NCBI GenBank assembly: GCA_959347425.1
Contig: OY365741.1
Coordinates: 1,884,501 to 1,948,500 of the forward strand
Direction: 5' to 3'
DNA: 64,000 bases
From: an uncultured Amylibacter sp.
Lineage (GTDB): Bacteria; Pseudomonadota; Alphaproteobacteria; Rhodobacterales; Rhodobacteraceae
Numbering within the stretch: the first letter of the stretch is position 1; the number at the start of each line of letters is the position of its first letter. A program made the position numbers and the translations under genes. The notes beneath the pieces are model-generated. The model was not told the DNA's origin. It was given only the letters and a program-made list of their open reading frames with translations, and ran no database searches. Positions 31,101-46,100 of the stretch are shown one piece after another.

Positions 31101-34100
31101 GAGACCGACCCAGTCTCTGCCCCAGAATCTTACAGCGGGGATTTTGTGTTAAGTATTGATTTTGCCACGAGGGTGCTTGCTTTTCATGGAAATGATGGCA
31201 GGGCCGACCTTACTACCGCAACTCTTAGCATACTCACGGGCACTACTTTTGACAGAGCAACAGGACTGATAACAGGGTCGGTGTCGCTGGTCAACACTGC
31301 CCGGTCATTCTCAGTCACTGGCACATTGCGCGGTATAATTGGGGAAGAGGGCGCGGTTGGCGTATTTGCCTCGCCCATGGCAACGACTTTCGGTGATATT
31401 GTCGGCGGGTTTGTTGCCAGTGCCGTGGATAGAGTCGCTGTGTGTCCGATTGAGACAAATCCATTTGGCGAGGGCTGTAACCGCGTTAATGATACGGACG
31501 TTTTGGATGCACAATTTTTGGCGTGTTCCACTGGGACGCGCCCTGATAACCTCCCCGTTAAGCTGGAAGATTGTAATAATGCCGATTTATCTGGCGTGAT
31601 TTGTAATAATGATACTGCCCCAGGCAGCAGGGCAGACCCGTTTGCCGAAATATGCACGAATGACGCAATTACAATGAAAACAAACCCGTCGAATTTTGCC
31701 ACTGTGCGGGCAGCAGTAAGAACCCATTGCGCGAATAATGCGAATGTGCTGGACTCTGTTTGCAGAGCGCGGGTGGCACAGCTTGCGCGTTTGGATCTTG
31801 TGTGTGTCGCTACGGATGTGTCCACTTTGTTCGGGGCGCGTTGCGATGGTTATAGCGAGTATGCCAAGGCACGGGCGTTGATTTGTCGTAAGCGGGGATC
31901 GGGGTCTACTCTTACATGCAATACGGATGAAATTAGAGCTGAGGTTTGTGTCTCAGGTGGGGTCGCGGCCAATCCGTTTGATGCAATTTGCACTCCTACC
32001 ACTGCCACATATGCGGGTGGACGAACGCTGTTTGCCAGCAGATGCGCACGGGATAATGCAAACGATCCCCGTGCGATAGCCGGTTTAGATGGCGCTGATT
32101 GTAAAAATACAGGTTTGAATTCGGTATGTTTGGCTGACCCTTTTTCTACGGGTTGTGCTACAGATGAAGATTATGAGCTTGCGCGAAGTGATAGGATAGC
32201 AGCATGTCGGGGGGATGAAACCCTTATATATAGTGATGATATATATAATAATATCTTTGACTATAATTGTAGTGGTGCGATAATAGAGGTTTGTGGTAGT
32301 CCGCGCACCACCGCAGCCCCTAAAGACGCTGTTTTGTTTAGCGATACGCTCTGCACGAATAAGGCATACGATGCGAGACGGGCGGCGATTGTTGCTGATT
32401 GCGTTGCAAATAAAGCGACCACAAATGAGGAGTGCGAATTTGGGATTGTGATTGACCAAGCTGATATGATTACGAAAAAAGTTAGCGACTGTCTTGACAG
32501 CCCGTATGATGTGGCATGTGCGACCAATGCCTTTGATGACAGGCGTACAGCAGTTTTGGGCGGTTGCAAAACCACCTTTACTATTGGTGCGAGTGATAGC
32601 GTAAATTGTGTTGACGTGCAGACCAGCGTTTGTGGCGGGGGTGTTTATTCGGATAATCCGTTTGATGCGTTTTGTGATGAAAAGGACGTGACCGATGTGG
32701 ATAATCCCCTAACCATTGATGCAAAGATTTTGACATCTCAGCGTATTAGGTATTGCCAAGATTCCACCAACCGCGCCGCGAATGTGGATGGGTGTGCGGA
32801 GTTTTTAACCAGAGCAACCACAACCGCTTTGTTGGACGCACAGTCCCCCGAACTGGGTGAATCGCCCAATACTGTCTCACCAGAAAATGAATTTTTGCGC
32901 GGAACGGCAGACGGGCTGAACACCGGCGGCTTTATTCAAAAAGACGGGGTTTTCGCGTTTGTAAGCACATTAAACCTTAAAACTGCTACCCATAACGGGG
33001 CGGCTTTGGATGGTGATGCCGCCGATGGTGTTGCATATTTTGCTGGTCGCCGACATATAACGCAGGGCGATGTAACAACAGATGTTAATTATTACGCTGG
33101 GATACATTCTGGCACAGATTTGGGCAACCCCCTACCAAGGCAATATGGGCAAGATGGCGTGGATAAAACGGTTAATTGGAACGGTCGTATTGGCTGGCTT
33201 GTTTATGATAGTGTCAGAAACGGTGGTTACGCATTTGATGGAACGAACGGGACAGACGGGGTTATGGATTTCACCCTAATCGTCAATTTAACTGATAGAA
33301 GCATTCGTGCGAATATCACCCGTACGGCAGTTTTATCTGGTGCGCGTGGATTTTTTCTGCAAGGCGATTATGATGAAAATGGTGTGATTAAGGGCATCGC
33401 CAGATACGGGGATCTTGGCACTTTATCCACCGCATCCACCGCATTATATAACGGATTTTTAATCGGGCTTATCGGGGCAGAGGGTGCGGTCGGCGCGTTT
33501 CATCTAACCGAAAGTGGGGCAGGGGCTGTGGGCGGCGCAAGTGGCGGTTTTGTCGCATCAGCCAGCGCCGCGGGCTCTGGGCGAATCGAGCAAACGGCAG
33601 GTTCAATCAATTATTGGATTGTTAATCGCGAGGATGCGGATGAGTCCGCGCTTGTCGTTTTGGAAACGAGTGAGGAAATTGGCGAAGATAATCCAGATGT
33701 TAATTTCATCATTGGTTCCGCCAAGGGTGAGCGTGGGATTGCGATGGTGGATGCGCAAAACCAAGCCACTCTAAAATTTAGCGCAGGGTCTTCCAATGGG
33801 CTGGCCTATGGTTTTGCCGATTATGGCAGTGGCGGTACGAAGGTAGAGAAATTCTATGTCGGGCTGTTGTCCAGTACCGATGTCGGCACACCGATTACGA
33901 TGGGCGCGAACCCCACCCTCAGCTGGGGTGGTCGGCTTGCCATTGCCAAACAGGATAATCAAGGCTCTGAGACGGGTCCTTATTTGATAGAGACAGATTT
34001 TACCCTGTTGATTACCTTTGTGGGCAGTGGTGGTACGATTACCACACCTGCTGGCGCGGGTACCAGACTCCTGCTTCCTAGGTCTATTTATGATACGAGT

Positions 34101-37100
34101 TCGGCAAGAACTGCGGATGAATTTGTCATAGCTGGTACTTTTGATGAATTTGGATTGATAAGCGGTACGACAACATACTATGCGAATAATCGCGGGACTA
34201 GGGCTGAACTTGAGGGTGTTCTTACGGGTTTAATCGGCGCACAGGGTGTGGTTGGGGTTTTCACCTCCAAAGCCTCGGGCGCGGGGGCAGTCGGTCATTA
34301 TGTCGGCGGGTTTGTCGCATCAGAGGCTTTCGGCTTGGGTGGCGTAGAAAATTGGCAAAACAATGCGGTGGAAGAGGTCATAACGGGCAGTCCCCCGAAC
34401 GAAACTATCACATTCACCAAAATTACCGTTAAGGCTGCGGGCAATGCAGAGCAAAGGGACGGCGACTATACCTTTATCGGGGGCGGAACTAATACCTTGG
34501 ATTTGGGCAGTGCGACAAAATCAAACACTTTGACCCAAGATTTGACCTTTGATGAAAATTTGATTTTGGATAATGGCGATGTGTTTAGCCTTAATAGCAA
34601 CGCTGTGGGCGGTATATCCATTGCCCAAGCCACGATTGGCGGGGATACGCAATTCTATGCGGGGCTGTTGGCCAATATCTTTGTCGGTTTGCCACTTCAA
34701 ACAGAACCAAGCGTAAATTGGCAGGGTGTGATAAGCATTATCGCAGGGGGGGATGTGCCTGCACTTTATACCAATAATTTCACACTGGTGATTAATTTCA
34801 GCATAAAATCGGTCTACTCTAACACCACTTTCCTGCGGACGTTAGGCAATGTTAATCATGATATCGAATTATCGGGTAAATTTAACGATAAAGGCGTGAT
34901 ATACGGCACGGCAACATATCAAGTGGGTAATACCAGAAACGTGGGTCTATTGACGGGTTTGATTGGCACTAACGGCGCGGCGGCGGTTTTCGGCGGGAAT
35001 GCTGGTGATCCGGGGCGGTTTGTTGGCGGGCTGGTCGCTGTGCCAAGTGGGACGACCTTGCTGACCCCTCGTAGCCAATTTGTATGGGCGGAAGGGATTG
35101 ATGAAGCCGTCTTTGAAAATACGCGGTTTAACGCGGGTGTGGCATCGTTTTCCGCCGATGATAATACTATCACATGGAAGGAAGACGATGATGATGAGGT
35201 GGAAATAGTTACCACTGATGCGAATGCTATCAATGTGGATACGACATTTTTGGGCGGTGTGGATAATGTTGACGGCACGGCAGACGGGTTTGTTGTTTTC
35301 ACAACAACTGACAATAACATAAGAACACAACATGTGGGAATTCTGTCTGGCACCAATTTGGGCAGACCAGTTGTGAATACAGGTGGCGTGGGGTCTTGGT
35401 CTGCAAGGATGGCAGGGCTTGTTATCTTGGATGGCACTGAAACTGATTTCAATACGGATTTCACGTTAAGTGTTGATTTTACCAACGGAATGATTTCGGC
35501 CGATCAATCAGACCTGCCCCAGTTTGCGGACGCAGGAAGCGAGTTCATCTTTAACTTTATGAATGTTGAATGGAATACAGGCACAGGGATTTTCAAATCT
35601 GGTATTACCTTGACCGCAAACACTGGTGATGGGACAAAGGATGAGACGGGTATTTTGCGCGGTGTTATCGGGGCGGACGGTGCGGTTGGCACGTTTAAGG
35701 TGTCAGAGGACCCTGGCACTGGCGGGCGAACATTTATCGGCGGGTTTGTTGCTGTGCCAGAATCCATTGGGGCGCGGCGCGGGCAACCTGCGTATTGGGC
35801 GCAATACGCGCGGAATGCGGATAATACGGCGGGGCTTGATGTAAAAGGTGTTAGGACTGCAAAGGCGGGTGCGGTGGCTACGGGTGGCGATGGGGACTAT
35901 ACCCTTATTGAAGGCGGGCTGGAAACCTTGGAATTGGGGCTGGAAGTGGCAAAACATGCCACGAACTCGGTTGATTTGACCTTTGCAAATACCGAGGTGT
36001 CGCCCGATGGCTCTACCTTTAGCCTTGATCCGACTGTGGCTGGCGGGATATCGGTTACCACTGATGCGACTGGGCTTAACGGGGCAGGGGTTAAATACTA
36101 TGTAGGGCTGTTATCTGGCACCGATGTGGGCAGGTTGCAGTCAAGGTCAACACCAAGTGCAACTTGGGTTGGGCGGTTAGGCTTTATCACTGGTGATAAA
36201 TCTTATACACCAGATTTTGAACTGGCGATTAATTTTGATGAGAGGACTTTGACATCATTTAATCCCGATGATAGTACTGATAGGATATTGCTTTACACAG
36301 AGGCAGGTTCCCCTTTTACCCTTGCTATCGATGGCGAGTTTAACGATAGGGGCATAATATACGGCACAACAACTTATAGATTTGTGATTAGTACTACGCC
36401 GTCTAGCTGGGCTGGCGTATTAACAGGTTTGATTGGTGAAAAGGGCGCGGCGGCGGTTTTTTATAGCGACACTGCGATCAAGTATGCGGGCGGGTTTATC
36501 GCTGTGCCAAACAGGGGCGCACGTACCCGCGTGGATGACACCCCCCCTGCCAGCTATAGTATATGGGCGGATGGTGTTGATGCAACGGCGCAGAAAGACA
36601 CCAATTCGGGTACGGACACTGCGAACACTGACAATACGGCGGCCTTTACCATCAAAGTGGCAGATTCACCATCAACCACCAATCAGATTTCTTTGAACTT
36701 GGCACCGTTTGGCGGGGATGGAGAGGATGGGCTTATCGGTTATGCGAATGCGGATGCGACCGCCAGACATATCGGGCTGTTATCCAGCACCAATCTGGGC
36801 GGTGTGCCGATTTATACAGGCACAGCCACTTGGGAAGGGGTTATGCAATTAATTATCGGCAATGGCGGGGCAGAGGGTGTCGTAACCCAGGGTTTCACAA
36901 TAGACGTAAATTTTGATACCCAAGCCCTTACCTTTGCAGATACCACTTTCACCAGCAATAGTGTTGCCTATAGCCTTGCCCTTAATCTGCTGGCATGGGA
37001 TGTTGGCTCTGGGCTATTTACTGGCACGATTAATATAGCCACAACCGCCCTTGCCACCCAGCAAATCTCTGCTGGTAGTGTGCGTGGGATTATTGGCACA

Positions 37101-40100
37101 GACGGCTTGGTTGCCGCGGTTAGATCAACCACCAATGCCCATTCCAGTTTCACGGGCGGGTTTGTTGCGACCGCCACTAGGGCAAGTGAAACATCCTTTA
37201 TAGAGTATTTTTCATCCACAGCAGGGGGCGAAGTGTTGGAAGATTTCGCCGATGGCTCAACCGCCAAATTCGCAAGACCCACTGGCAATAGTTTGCGCCT
37301 GGAGGATGGTTCGCCTTTGGCAGGTAGTAGTGTTTATAGATTGGGTGCGGGTGCGGTCAGTGGGGGGACAGTCACTGGGGGTAGTGGCTTTGTCGTCTCA
37401 ACCGATGTTGCCAATCTTGCCGTGGGGATTTTACCCAGCACCGATTTGGGTGCGCCCTTGCCTTTGATTTTGGCAAAGACGGCAACATGGACGGGTAAAT
37501 TATTTATATCATTCGCGCCCGCGAGCGTAAAAGATATAGTGCTGAATCTGAATTTTGCCGAAGGCACGATTAAAACAATGGCTGATGTTACTATTACTGG
37601 TACGGATACTATAGATGTTGATGGTTATTTTGGGTTGAATCCCCGCGCCCTCGCCGCCAAACTGCCGATTGGTCTTTTGGGCGGGGTTGTTAATTATAAA
37701 CGCACCACAGCCCCGATTTTGACTCCGCTTACACTGATTGGACAGATTGGGGAAAGAGGCGTGGTTGGCATATTCAGGGGGACGGTCGGTGTTGCTCCTG
37801 TGGTTGGCGGGTTTAGCGCACTTTCTTCTGGAACCACAGCGAATGGACGGGAATATGAGCGGTTTCTGGGTGGTAGTATTCCTGCAACTCTAGATAATGT
37901 TCATCCTTATGATTCTGTTAGCTTTGTAAGGGTGGGTGCGGATGGCCAGATTGGCGGGCGAGATGTCAGGGCGAACCATCTGTTTGGATTGGGCGGGGAT
38001 AATGATCCCACCACGAATCCAAACGGATTTACCTTTGGCGTTGGGTTGCAGGTTAATAGCTTGGGGAATAGTGTTGACGTAAGAAGGCTTACTACGGGTA
38101 TTTGGGCGAGCGCGGATTTGGGGCAGGTGTTGCTTAAAACAGAGCCAACGGCGATTTGGACAGGTACTGTACAAACGCTTAAAGTTAACGGCAATGCTGC
38201 AAGAAATGTTGTAGGAGGTGTTGTCGAATCGCCTTTCAAAATACAGGTGGATTTTGCCAATAGCAGGATTGCAACACTGGATGCTGATGACGCGCAAGGC
38301 GCGGTAGTATTGACGGATTGTATTGCGCAAACCTGCGATACGATAAATTTTGCTAATATCCAGTATAATGCCGATGGTGTTATACAAAACTTTAGCAATC
38401 CTGTTAACTATACGACTAATGGGACAACCTATGGTCTCCAATTTGCTGGCTTGATTGGGCAAAGAGGCGCACTTGGCGTATTTCGGGGTTATTTTAGTCG
38501 GGCTAGTATTAGATTTCAAAGACAACAGGCACCCGGTATTGTCGGCGGGTTTCAGGTCAGACCATCGGGACGGGTGATGATAGAGGCCCCCGAAGACCGC
38601 GTGGGCGCGCCAAAACAGCTGAACTACGCGGCTTATTTGAAGTATTATTATACGGATTATTTGGATACTAGGCACGGGTCGGGTATTCGTGTCACGCCGC
38701 GCCGTGATGCGCCGAGCGGAGAGATTCTATCGCAATTCGTGGCAAGCAATGACCTTGGGTCGGCTATTAATACGGGGCCGTCTGATACGCTCAATTTCAA
38801 TTTAGCGGGCAATTTTAACACCTTTCGCGTTCATTTGAACGGTGCGGATACTGCCACGAACAATGGGTTTATCCTTGTCGTTGGTAATAGGATGTTTTTA
38901 ACCCAAACTGGTCAGAATTTTGTTACATTAATTCAAACCCATAGCTATGCGGGGCTTTCGGCGGGGGCGGATGTCGGGCGATTTAGTGATGCCTTGGCGG
39001 GTACAACGGCAAATTGGTTGGGGACTTTTTACTCCTCTGGCTTTATTGCGGGTTCGGGCGATACCCGCGCTCCTGCCCGTTTCCCCATAAGTTTAACGGT
39101 GGATTTCGGCGAGGGAACTATTGGCACGGGCGGGGATTTCACCCTATCACAGGGGCATAGCGTCAATATCGCTGGTACATTCGGTACTGCCAACAGCGAT
39201 GAAAACCAAGGTATTCTGGGCGGGTTCATAACCTATACGGGGCCGAATGATGATGAGACAAAGCGGATAACTCGTGCGCCCTTATATGGTATTATTGGCG
39301 ATGCGGGCGCGTTGGGCGTGTTTGCGAGCGGTAAATATGGGGCTGATGGGGATGGCGAGGATAGCCCGCTTGTCGGCGGGTTTGAGGTTAGCCCAAATCC
39401 TATTCCCACTGCCAACTATGCGCTGTTTTACAATTATTTTGTAAAGCAAACGGATGGACTTCAATTACGTAATACAGTAACGAAGAAGTCGAGTATTTTA
39501 GCAGGCACACGAACAGGTCTGGTTCAGGAGGGTATAAACGACCCCGCCACGTGCGTGCCCATGCCCGACCAATGTATTCAACGACTAGGCTATCAAACGA
39601 TTCGGCTGGGCGGGGATGAGCGTAGTAACAGTGGCTTTGCTATTATGGGCACAAAGACTAATGCTGAAGGACGCGGGTATTCTTATGGTGGGCTTTTATC
39701 GGGTACGAATTTGGGGGCAATCCTGCCCGTCAGTTTTGGCAGTGGCGTGACCAAGGCAGTCTGGCACGGCAGTTTTTATGTCAATACGAATAAAATAGAG
39801 AGACCAGACAGCTTTTTTGATACACTTTTGCATCACCCATTGTCATTAACCGTGGATTTGTCGGCTGGTACATTACAAACAGTGGATTTGTTGGGCAATC
39901 TGGGGACGGTTGCTCTGACACCGAATAGCTCTGTAAGGATTAACGGCAAATTCGGTTTGAGTGCGACGACGGCGAATGTGCCTTATGGTCTTTTGCTTGG
40001 GGATGTTAGAGTTAATACTACCGACTATAAATTGATTGGTTTGATTGGTGTGGATGGTGCGATTGGTATATTCCGTACTTCAGCGGCTCAGACCACTCAT

Positions 40101-43100
40101 GTAACAATTGGCGGGTTTGAGGTTTCACCACCGCCACCGCCCGCCTATGGACGCGGGAATTATGCCACGTTTGAGGATTTTTACAGAAGACGGGCAACGA
40201 CTGCCGACCGTTATTTGACACCGAGCGTAACGGCCGATACAGACCAGTTTGTAAGGGGATTGCGAATAGGTTTGGTCAAGCATAATTTTGCTGGTACTTT
40301 GGAGGCGGGCAGTTTTGCGCCGTTAAGTGTTTATCTGGGCGGTAATACGAATAGCGGTAATGCGTTTATTATTGAGAATTTTAATGGCACCCATGTTGTT
40401 GGGCTGTTAGGCACCACGGATTTGGGCTTTGCCCCGCATGAAAATTTGGCGACTGCCACGTGGCTGGGGAATTTTTATGTATCCAATAATGTGGCGACCA
40501 CAGGCACAGACGGCCCCGCACCGCTTGAAATAAAATCTGGGGTGATTGTGGATTTTGGCGCGGGGACGCTTACATCCACGCAAGAGACATATACTTTGGC
40601 TAACAACCAATTTATATCTTTCGGAATTTACGGAAAATTCGGCGAAGACCACGAATTGCCACTGGGCATTTTGGATGGTATTGTTAAATATGGTCACCAT
40701 GCGACAGATGCGGCTTCAATCGTGACTGCCGACCTGCCTTTGATTGGTGTGATTGGCAGGGCTGGTGCGTTGGGCATATTCCGTGACCCATCAGATAATA
40801 ATCTTGTCGGCGGGTTTGAAGCTGGAATTTCTACAGACTATGATGTGTTTCTTGAAGGTGCTAGAAGTGCTATAAGAACAGGACTTCTCATTTCTCCAGG
40901 TAGATTTAGCAACAGTAGCTCTATTCAAAGGTCGAATGTTCATGAAGTCAACGATGCGGGGACGGGTTTGAAAGCCGAAGCAATAAAATATGATACAACA
41001 GGAACACCTCCCGGGGGCGAATGGCCAACGAAGCCAACAGGTACACAAATAGCTGGTTTTGCGACTGGGACCAAATACGGATTCGGCGATGATGCCGAGA
41101 GCCTCAGTGGGTTTATCCTTGCGGGAGTCGATGTCATGACAATACCTACCAACGTCGGAACCCCCACGAACGTGCATACCCAGCAGACACTACGGATTGT
41201 TGGCGCGGGTTTCCTGCCGACCTCGACTCTGGGTGCTGCGATACTTGATATCACAGGTTCGGCAACTTGGAGGGGGGGTAAGGCGTATGTTTTAGATACT
41301 GTTGATGCCACCACCAAAGTATTTAACGTGGATTTCACTGTGAATTTCGCCAAAGGTACGTTTAACACGGCTGGTGCAGTTGCCGTGGCTAGCAAGATTG
41401 GCACGGATGGTATGCCTGTCACGGATGGTCAGGCTGGGCAAACGCTGTTAATTGAGGGCAAATTCGGTCAGGGTGCGCCCGCCTTTTCTGCGGGTTTTCT
41501 GACTAGTGGGAGGGTTCGCTATTATAACGGTGACGAGACAGCAGTCCAGACAAACGCGCTGTATGGTTTGATTGGCAGAGGCGGCGCGGTTGGCATATTT
41601 GCTGGTGGTGGGCAGGCTGGGGCTAATAATGGTTATGCTGGCGGATTTTGGGTTAGACCTGGTGCGACCGAGGTCACGACCGCGGTCGAAGTCAAGTATG
41701 CGACTTATTTAAGCCATTATAGAGCGGAGATAAAAGACTCAGTAAATATTACCGCCGAGCCTTCTGGGCGTGTTGAATTCTTTAATGGAACGATAGGTGC
41801 TACTGGCGGTCTTGTTGTTCAGCAAAACCTTACGTTCAGACTGGGCGGGGATGATGCGGATGCCGCCAACGAGAACGGGCTTCGTTTTAATGTATTTAGG
41901 AATCTTAAAACCGTGGGGCTTTTGGGTCAAACGGATTTGGGTGATGTTCTGCCCAATACCACACCCACTGCCATTTGGTACGGGCGGCTCTTTGCCAAAA
42001 CCGATGCAACCGCGTTTAGCACGGAAAACGAAAAACAAATCGGCTTGGATGTGAATTTTTCTGAGGGAACGATTGATACTCCAGACCCTGCCCAATTCAC
42101 CATAGGGGAGCAAACGCATAGTGTATCCATTCGCGGTCGCTTTGGGTTGCATGACTTCGTCCGTAGGTCAAGTGTGCCAACAGCAACAGGACTGCTCACC
42201 GGGTTTGTGGAATATACGCATTATCAGACGGCGGCGGTTAGATTCCCATTGATTGGGATAATTGGTGCGGAAGGCGCGCTCGGTATATTCAAGGGCAATG
42301 TCGCAGATGTTGGCTTGGTTGGCGGGTTTGAGGTAACACCAGATACGGCGGAGCAGATAACGGCAAGGGGGGCGAATCATACCACCTATATAACGCAGTT
42401 TGGCGGGTATGTGAATGGTATTGTTAAGGATAATTTCGCAAGCCAGATATCACAAGCAGATGGAATTCAATTGATACGAACCCCGACTACTCGTAACCCT
42501 AATGGCGATGGTAACTCTAACATTATTGAGGAGACTTTCAGGTTGGGCGGTGTGACTACTTCTTCGGATACGAACTATAGAGATGGTTTTGCCTTTGCGA
42601 AATACATTGGTAGCGGGGATAAATCTGTCGGGCTTTTGTTCACCACCGATTTGGGTACGGCTGTCATTAATACCACGCCCACGGCGATTTGGTCAGGGCG
42701 GTTGGTTGTCCATTATGATAAGGCGGCGGATGATACGAAAAACAGTCAGCTGGATTTGCGGGTGAATTTCGGTGAAGGCACGATTGAAACACTGGCTCCA
42801 ATAAGCATAGTTGCGTATAAAGCGGACGCGACGTTGGCTGATGCAGTGCGCAAACAAACGTTAGAGATTAAAGGACGCTTCGGCTCGCATGTGGATGCAC
42901 AGGGCTTACGCACGGGGACACTGGGCGGGTCGGTTATTTACACTGTCGGGCATCATACTGTGCCTAATCCTATAACGCGCGAGGCCTTGAACCTTCGCGC
43001 AAGAGCACTCCATCACGCCCTTATCACCACAAGGTTTCCATTGCTCGGCTTGATTGGCGAGGATGGCGCGATTGGCGTATTCCACGGCAGTGTATCTAAA

Positions 43101-46100
43101 GCTGCATTAGAGGCCTCAGATTTGACGACTGGGATAGCGGTTGAGGCGGTTAATGTTCATATCGTCGGCGGGTTTGAGGTAAGCCCACGGGCGGCATTGC
43201 CCAGCACTATCACGGCTAGTTTTGAACGTTGGGCGCGGGGTGCAACGCAATGTGAGTCTATTAACCAACGTGCCAGAACCATTGATTTTGACACCAGATG
43301 CGATTCCGAGGATTATACCGCGATTGCCTTTATCCATCCAAATGATATTTTCCGACCCAGTGATGATTTGTCCGGTAGCACAGGCGCCCGTCAAGGGTTT
43401 GTTCTGGGCAGTACGACTGCGATTGGTATAGATTTAACCGATGCGTTAACTCTTCCTAGGGATGGTAATGGGGTGGAGGTAGCTCGTGACATTGAAATTT
43501 TAACCTTGGGCGGGCATACCTTGCTCCGTGGCACTAATGAAAATACCATTGAAGGGACCAAAGGCGCAACTGTTAATAGCGCGGGCGAGCGATTTGTATT
43601 AAGCACGGCTATGGGGACACTCGATGATGGTGTTGCCTTTATAGAGGTAAATGGTTTCAGTTCTTCTTATGCGGGGATTTTGTCTGGCACGGATTTGGGC
43701 GCACCGCTGAGCACCAGCAGTACGCTTGCTGTCAACTGGCCCGGCACGTTTGCTATTGTGGCAAATGGCGATACAAGGATTACAAATGATTTTGTGCTGA
43801 ACGTTAATTTTGCCACGCGGAGGATTTCATGGACGGAGGCGAGGGCTGATGGTTATGCTCTGCAAGGGCGTTATGATGCAAACGGTATCATAACGGGGAT
43901 AATTAAAGGTAAGCAGGGTATCCCATCGGGGGGTTCGAGTCTTTATTTCACGGGTAATTTGACGGGGCTTATTGGCGCACAGGGCGCGGTTGGCGCGTTT
44001 GTTATTGATAGTGGCACCAGGCAAAGAGTTGGCGGGTTTGTGGCGGCACCTGTTACAAAGATTTCGGGGACAAGCTATGCCCATTTTGAAGAGCATCATG
44101 GGGCTTTGACGGGACAGCGGAAACTAAACGCAAATTTATTAGCGGACGATGATGCGGGCTTGCTGGCTGGCACGCCAACTGGTTTGAATGCCACGGTTGC
44201 GAACGGCACTTTTGCCTTTGGCACGGGTGGATTTCAAACGGCTTACTATCTGGACGGGGGAACAAGCGGTGATGATGGGTTTGCCCTTCTGCGCGGTACG
44301 GTCTCGGGTGCGACAGACTCCGCGAACAATGGACTCAAACATCGTGCGGGGATTTTGTCTGGAACTGATTTAGGTCCAGTGGTTAGTGCTGCGGTGAATG
44401 GGTTATGGACGGGGACTGCCTATGTCATTCACAATTCAGGTGCGGCTGCTTCTAGGACTACAGCCTTTGCTACTGAACAATTGAATTTTATTGTGGATTT
44501 TACCGCTGGCACGATTAACACCGTGGGTAATCCAATCGGAGAATCTGGAGAATTTGGAGCAGTGGTGGGTGCCACTAATCGTTTTAAGGTTGAGGGGACG
44601 TTTGGTGGTGACTTACCTCTGGGTATTTTGGGCGGGATGGTTACTTATGGACTGGCAGAGGACGATAGTGAGGATAGTATCATGGAATTGTCTGGCTTGA
44701 TTGGTGCGGAGGGTGCGATTGGCGTATTTGCTAATGAGGCTAGTGCTTCATTGCGTTATGCGGGCGGTTTCACCGCACGACCTTTTGCCTTGACCGATGT
44801 TGGGAAAGCGGACCCACCTGCGGCTATTGTTGTTGGCGTGTTGCGTGACTATGCAACCCTGCCAACCATGGGAAGCACAACGAAAGGTGAATTTTTGAAA
44901 CTTGGCAATACGCTTACATCAGACAACGTTACCAATCACTTACCCACTGACTTTACGCTTACCACTGATAGTATTTTTACGCTTAGGAACGATGAGGAAT
45001 TCACTGGTGGCTTCGCGTATTTTACAACCGAAAAAGGTAATGACAAGTTTTATTACGTGGGGATTCTGGCAGATACCAATTTGGGCGGACCCCTTACCGA
45101 CGTATCAGGTACGGCAGTTTGGGACGGGCAATTTTCAGAAAATCGTACTGTTACCTCGGATGATAACGACGACTTTATTAGATTCCATATTGATTTTGGG
45201 GCTGGCAGATTTCAGTTTCGTAATACTGAGCAAAATCGCGGGGACGGTAGGCTCGTCCGTGAAGGCAATACGTACGCTCTAAATGGGGTTTTCGGCAATG
45301 GGATTATTGATGTGTATAATAATGTCCTTACCACGGGGCAACTGGGCGGACAGATGATCGGTGTCTTTGGAGGTGTTAGACACGAGGTGCCTATAACAGG
45401 TTTGATTGGGGCAAAAGGCGTGTTGGGTACGTTTGTGGATCCTGTGAAAGGGTCGAATTTTGTCGGCGGGTTTTGGGCTGTGCCAAAATTGAGGATTGAA
45501 GATGATCTTTTGTCAAAAGTGGTTAATTTTACCGACTGGAAGGATAGTTTTGGCAGACGAGATCCGTTGCCGACCCAGCTTAACAGAATCACAAGAAACA
45601 GCGAATTCTTGGCGGGTATGGAAACCGTTGTGGGTGAAAACGGGCTGGATGACATGGGGAGGACAGACTTCGCGAGGGTATCCCACCTAGCGACCGTTTC
45701 TCCGACCTCAATCGTCCGCTTTGCCCTAGACTTTGGCAGTGATAGTGTCACGTATGGTGACTATCCACTGGGCGCGGATGCCACGGGTGGTGTTGCTGGC
45801 TTTTGGCAAGATAGTGGTGACCACCGTTATGCCGGGCTTTTATCAAGCACGAATGTGGGTGCACCTATCAATTCAGTTCTTCAGACTGGCGAGTGGCGCG
45901 GGCAATTCGTGGCATACCGTTCTGCTCCCTCCAGTATTTTTACTACTCGCACAGATTTCAAATTACAGGTTGGGTTTAACGCGGATGGCACTGGTGGTAC
46001 GCTAACAATGACTGATGTCGCGGATTCACAGACTACTACTTTTAATTCTCACTATATAATGGTGGGTGGTAAATACGATGCCAGAGGCGTTATTTCTGGC

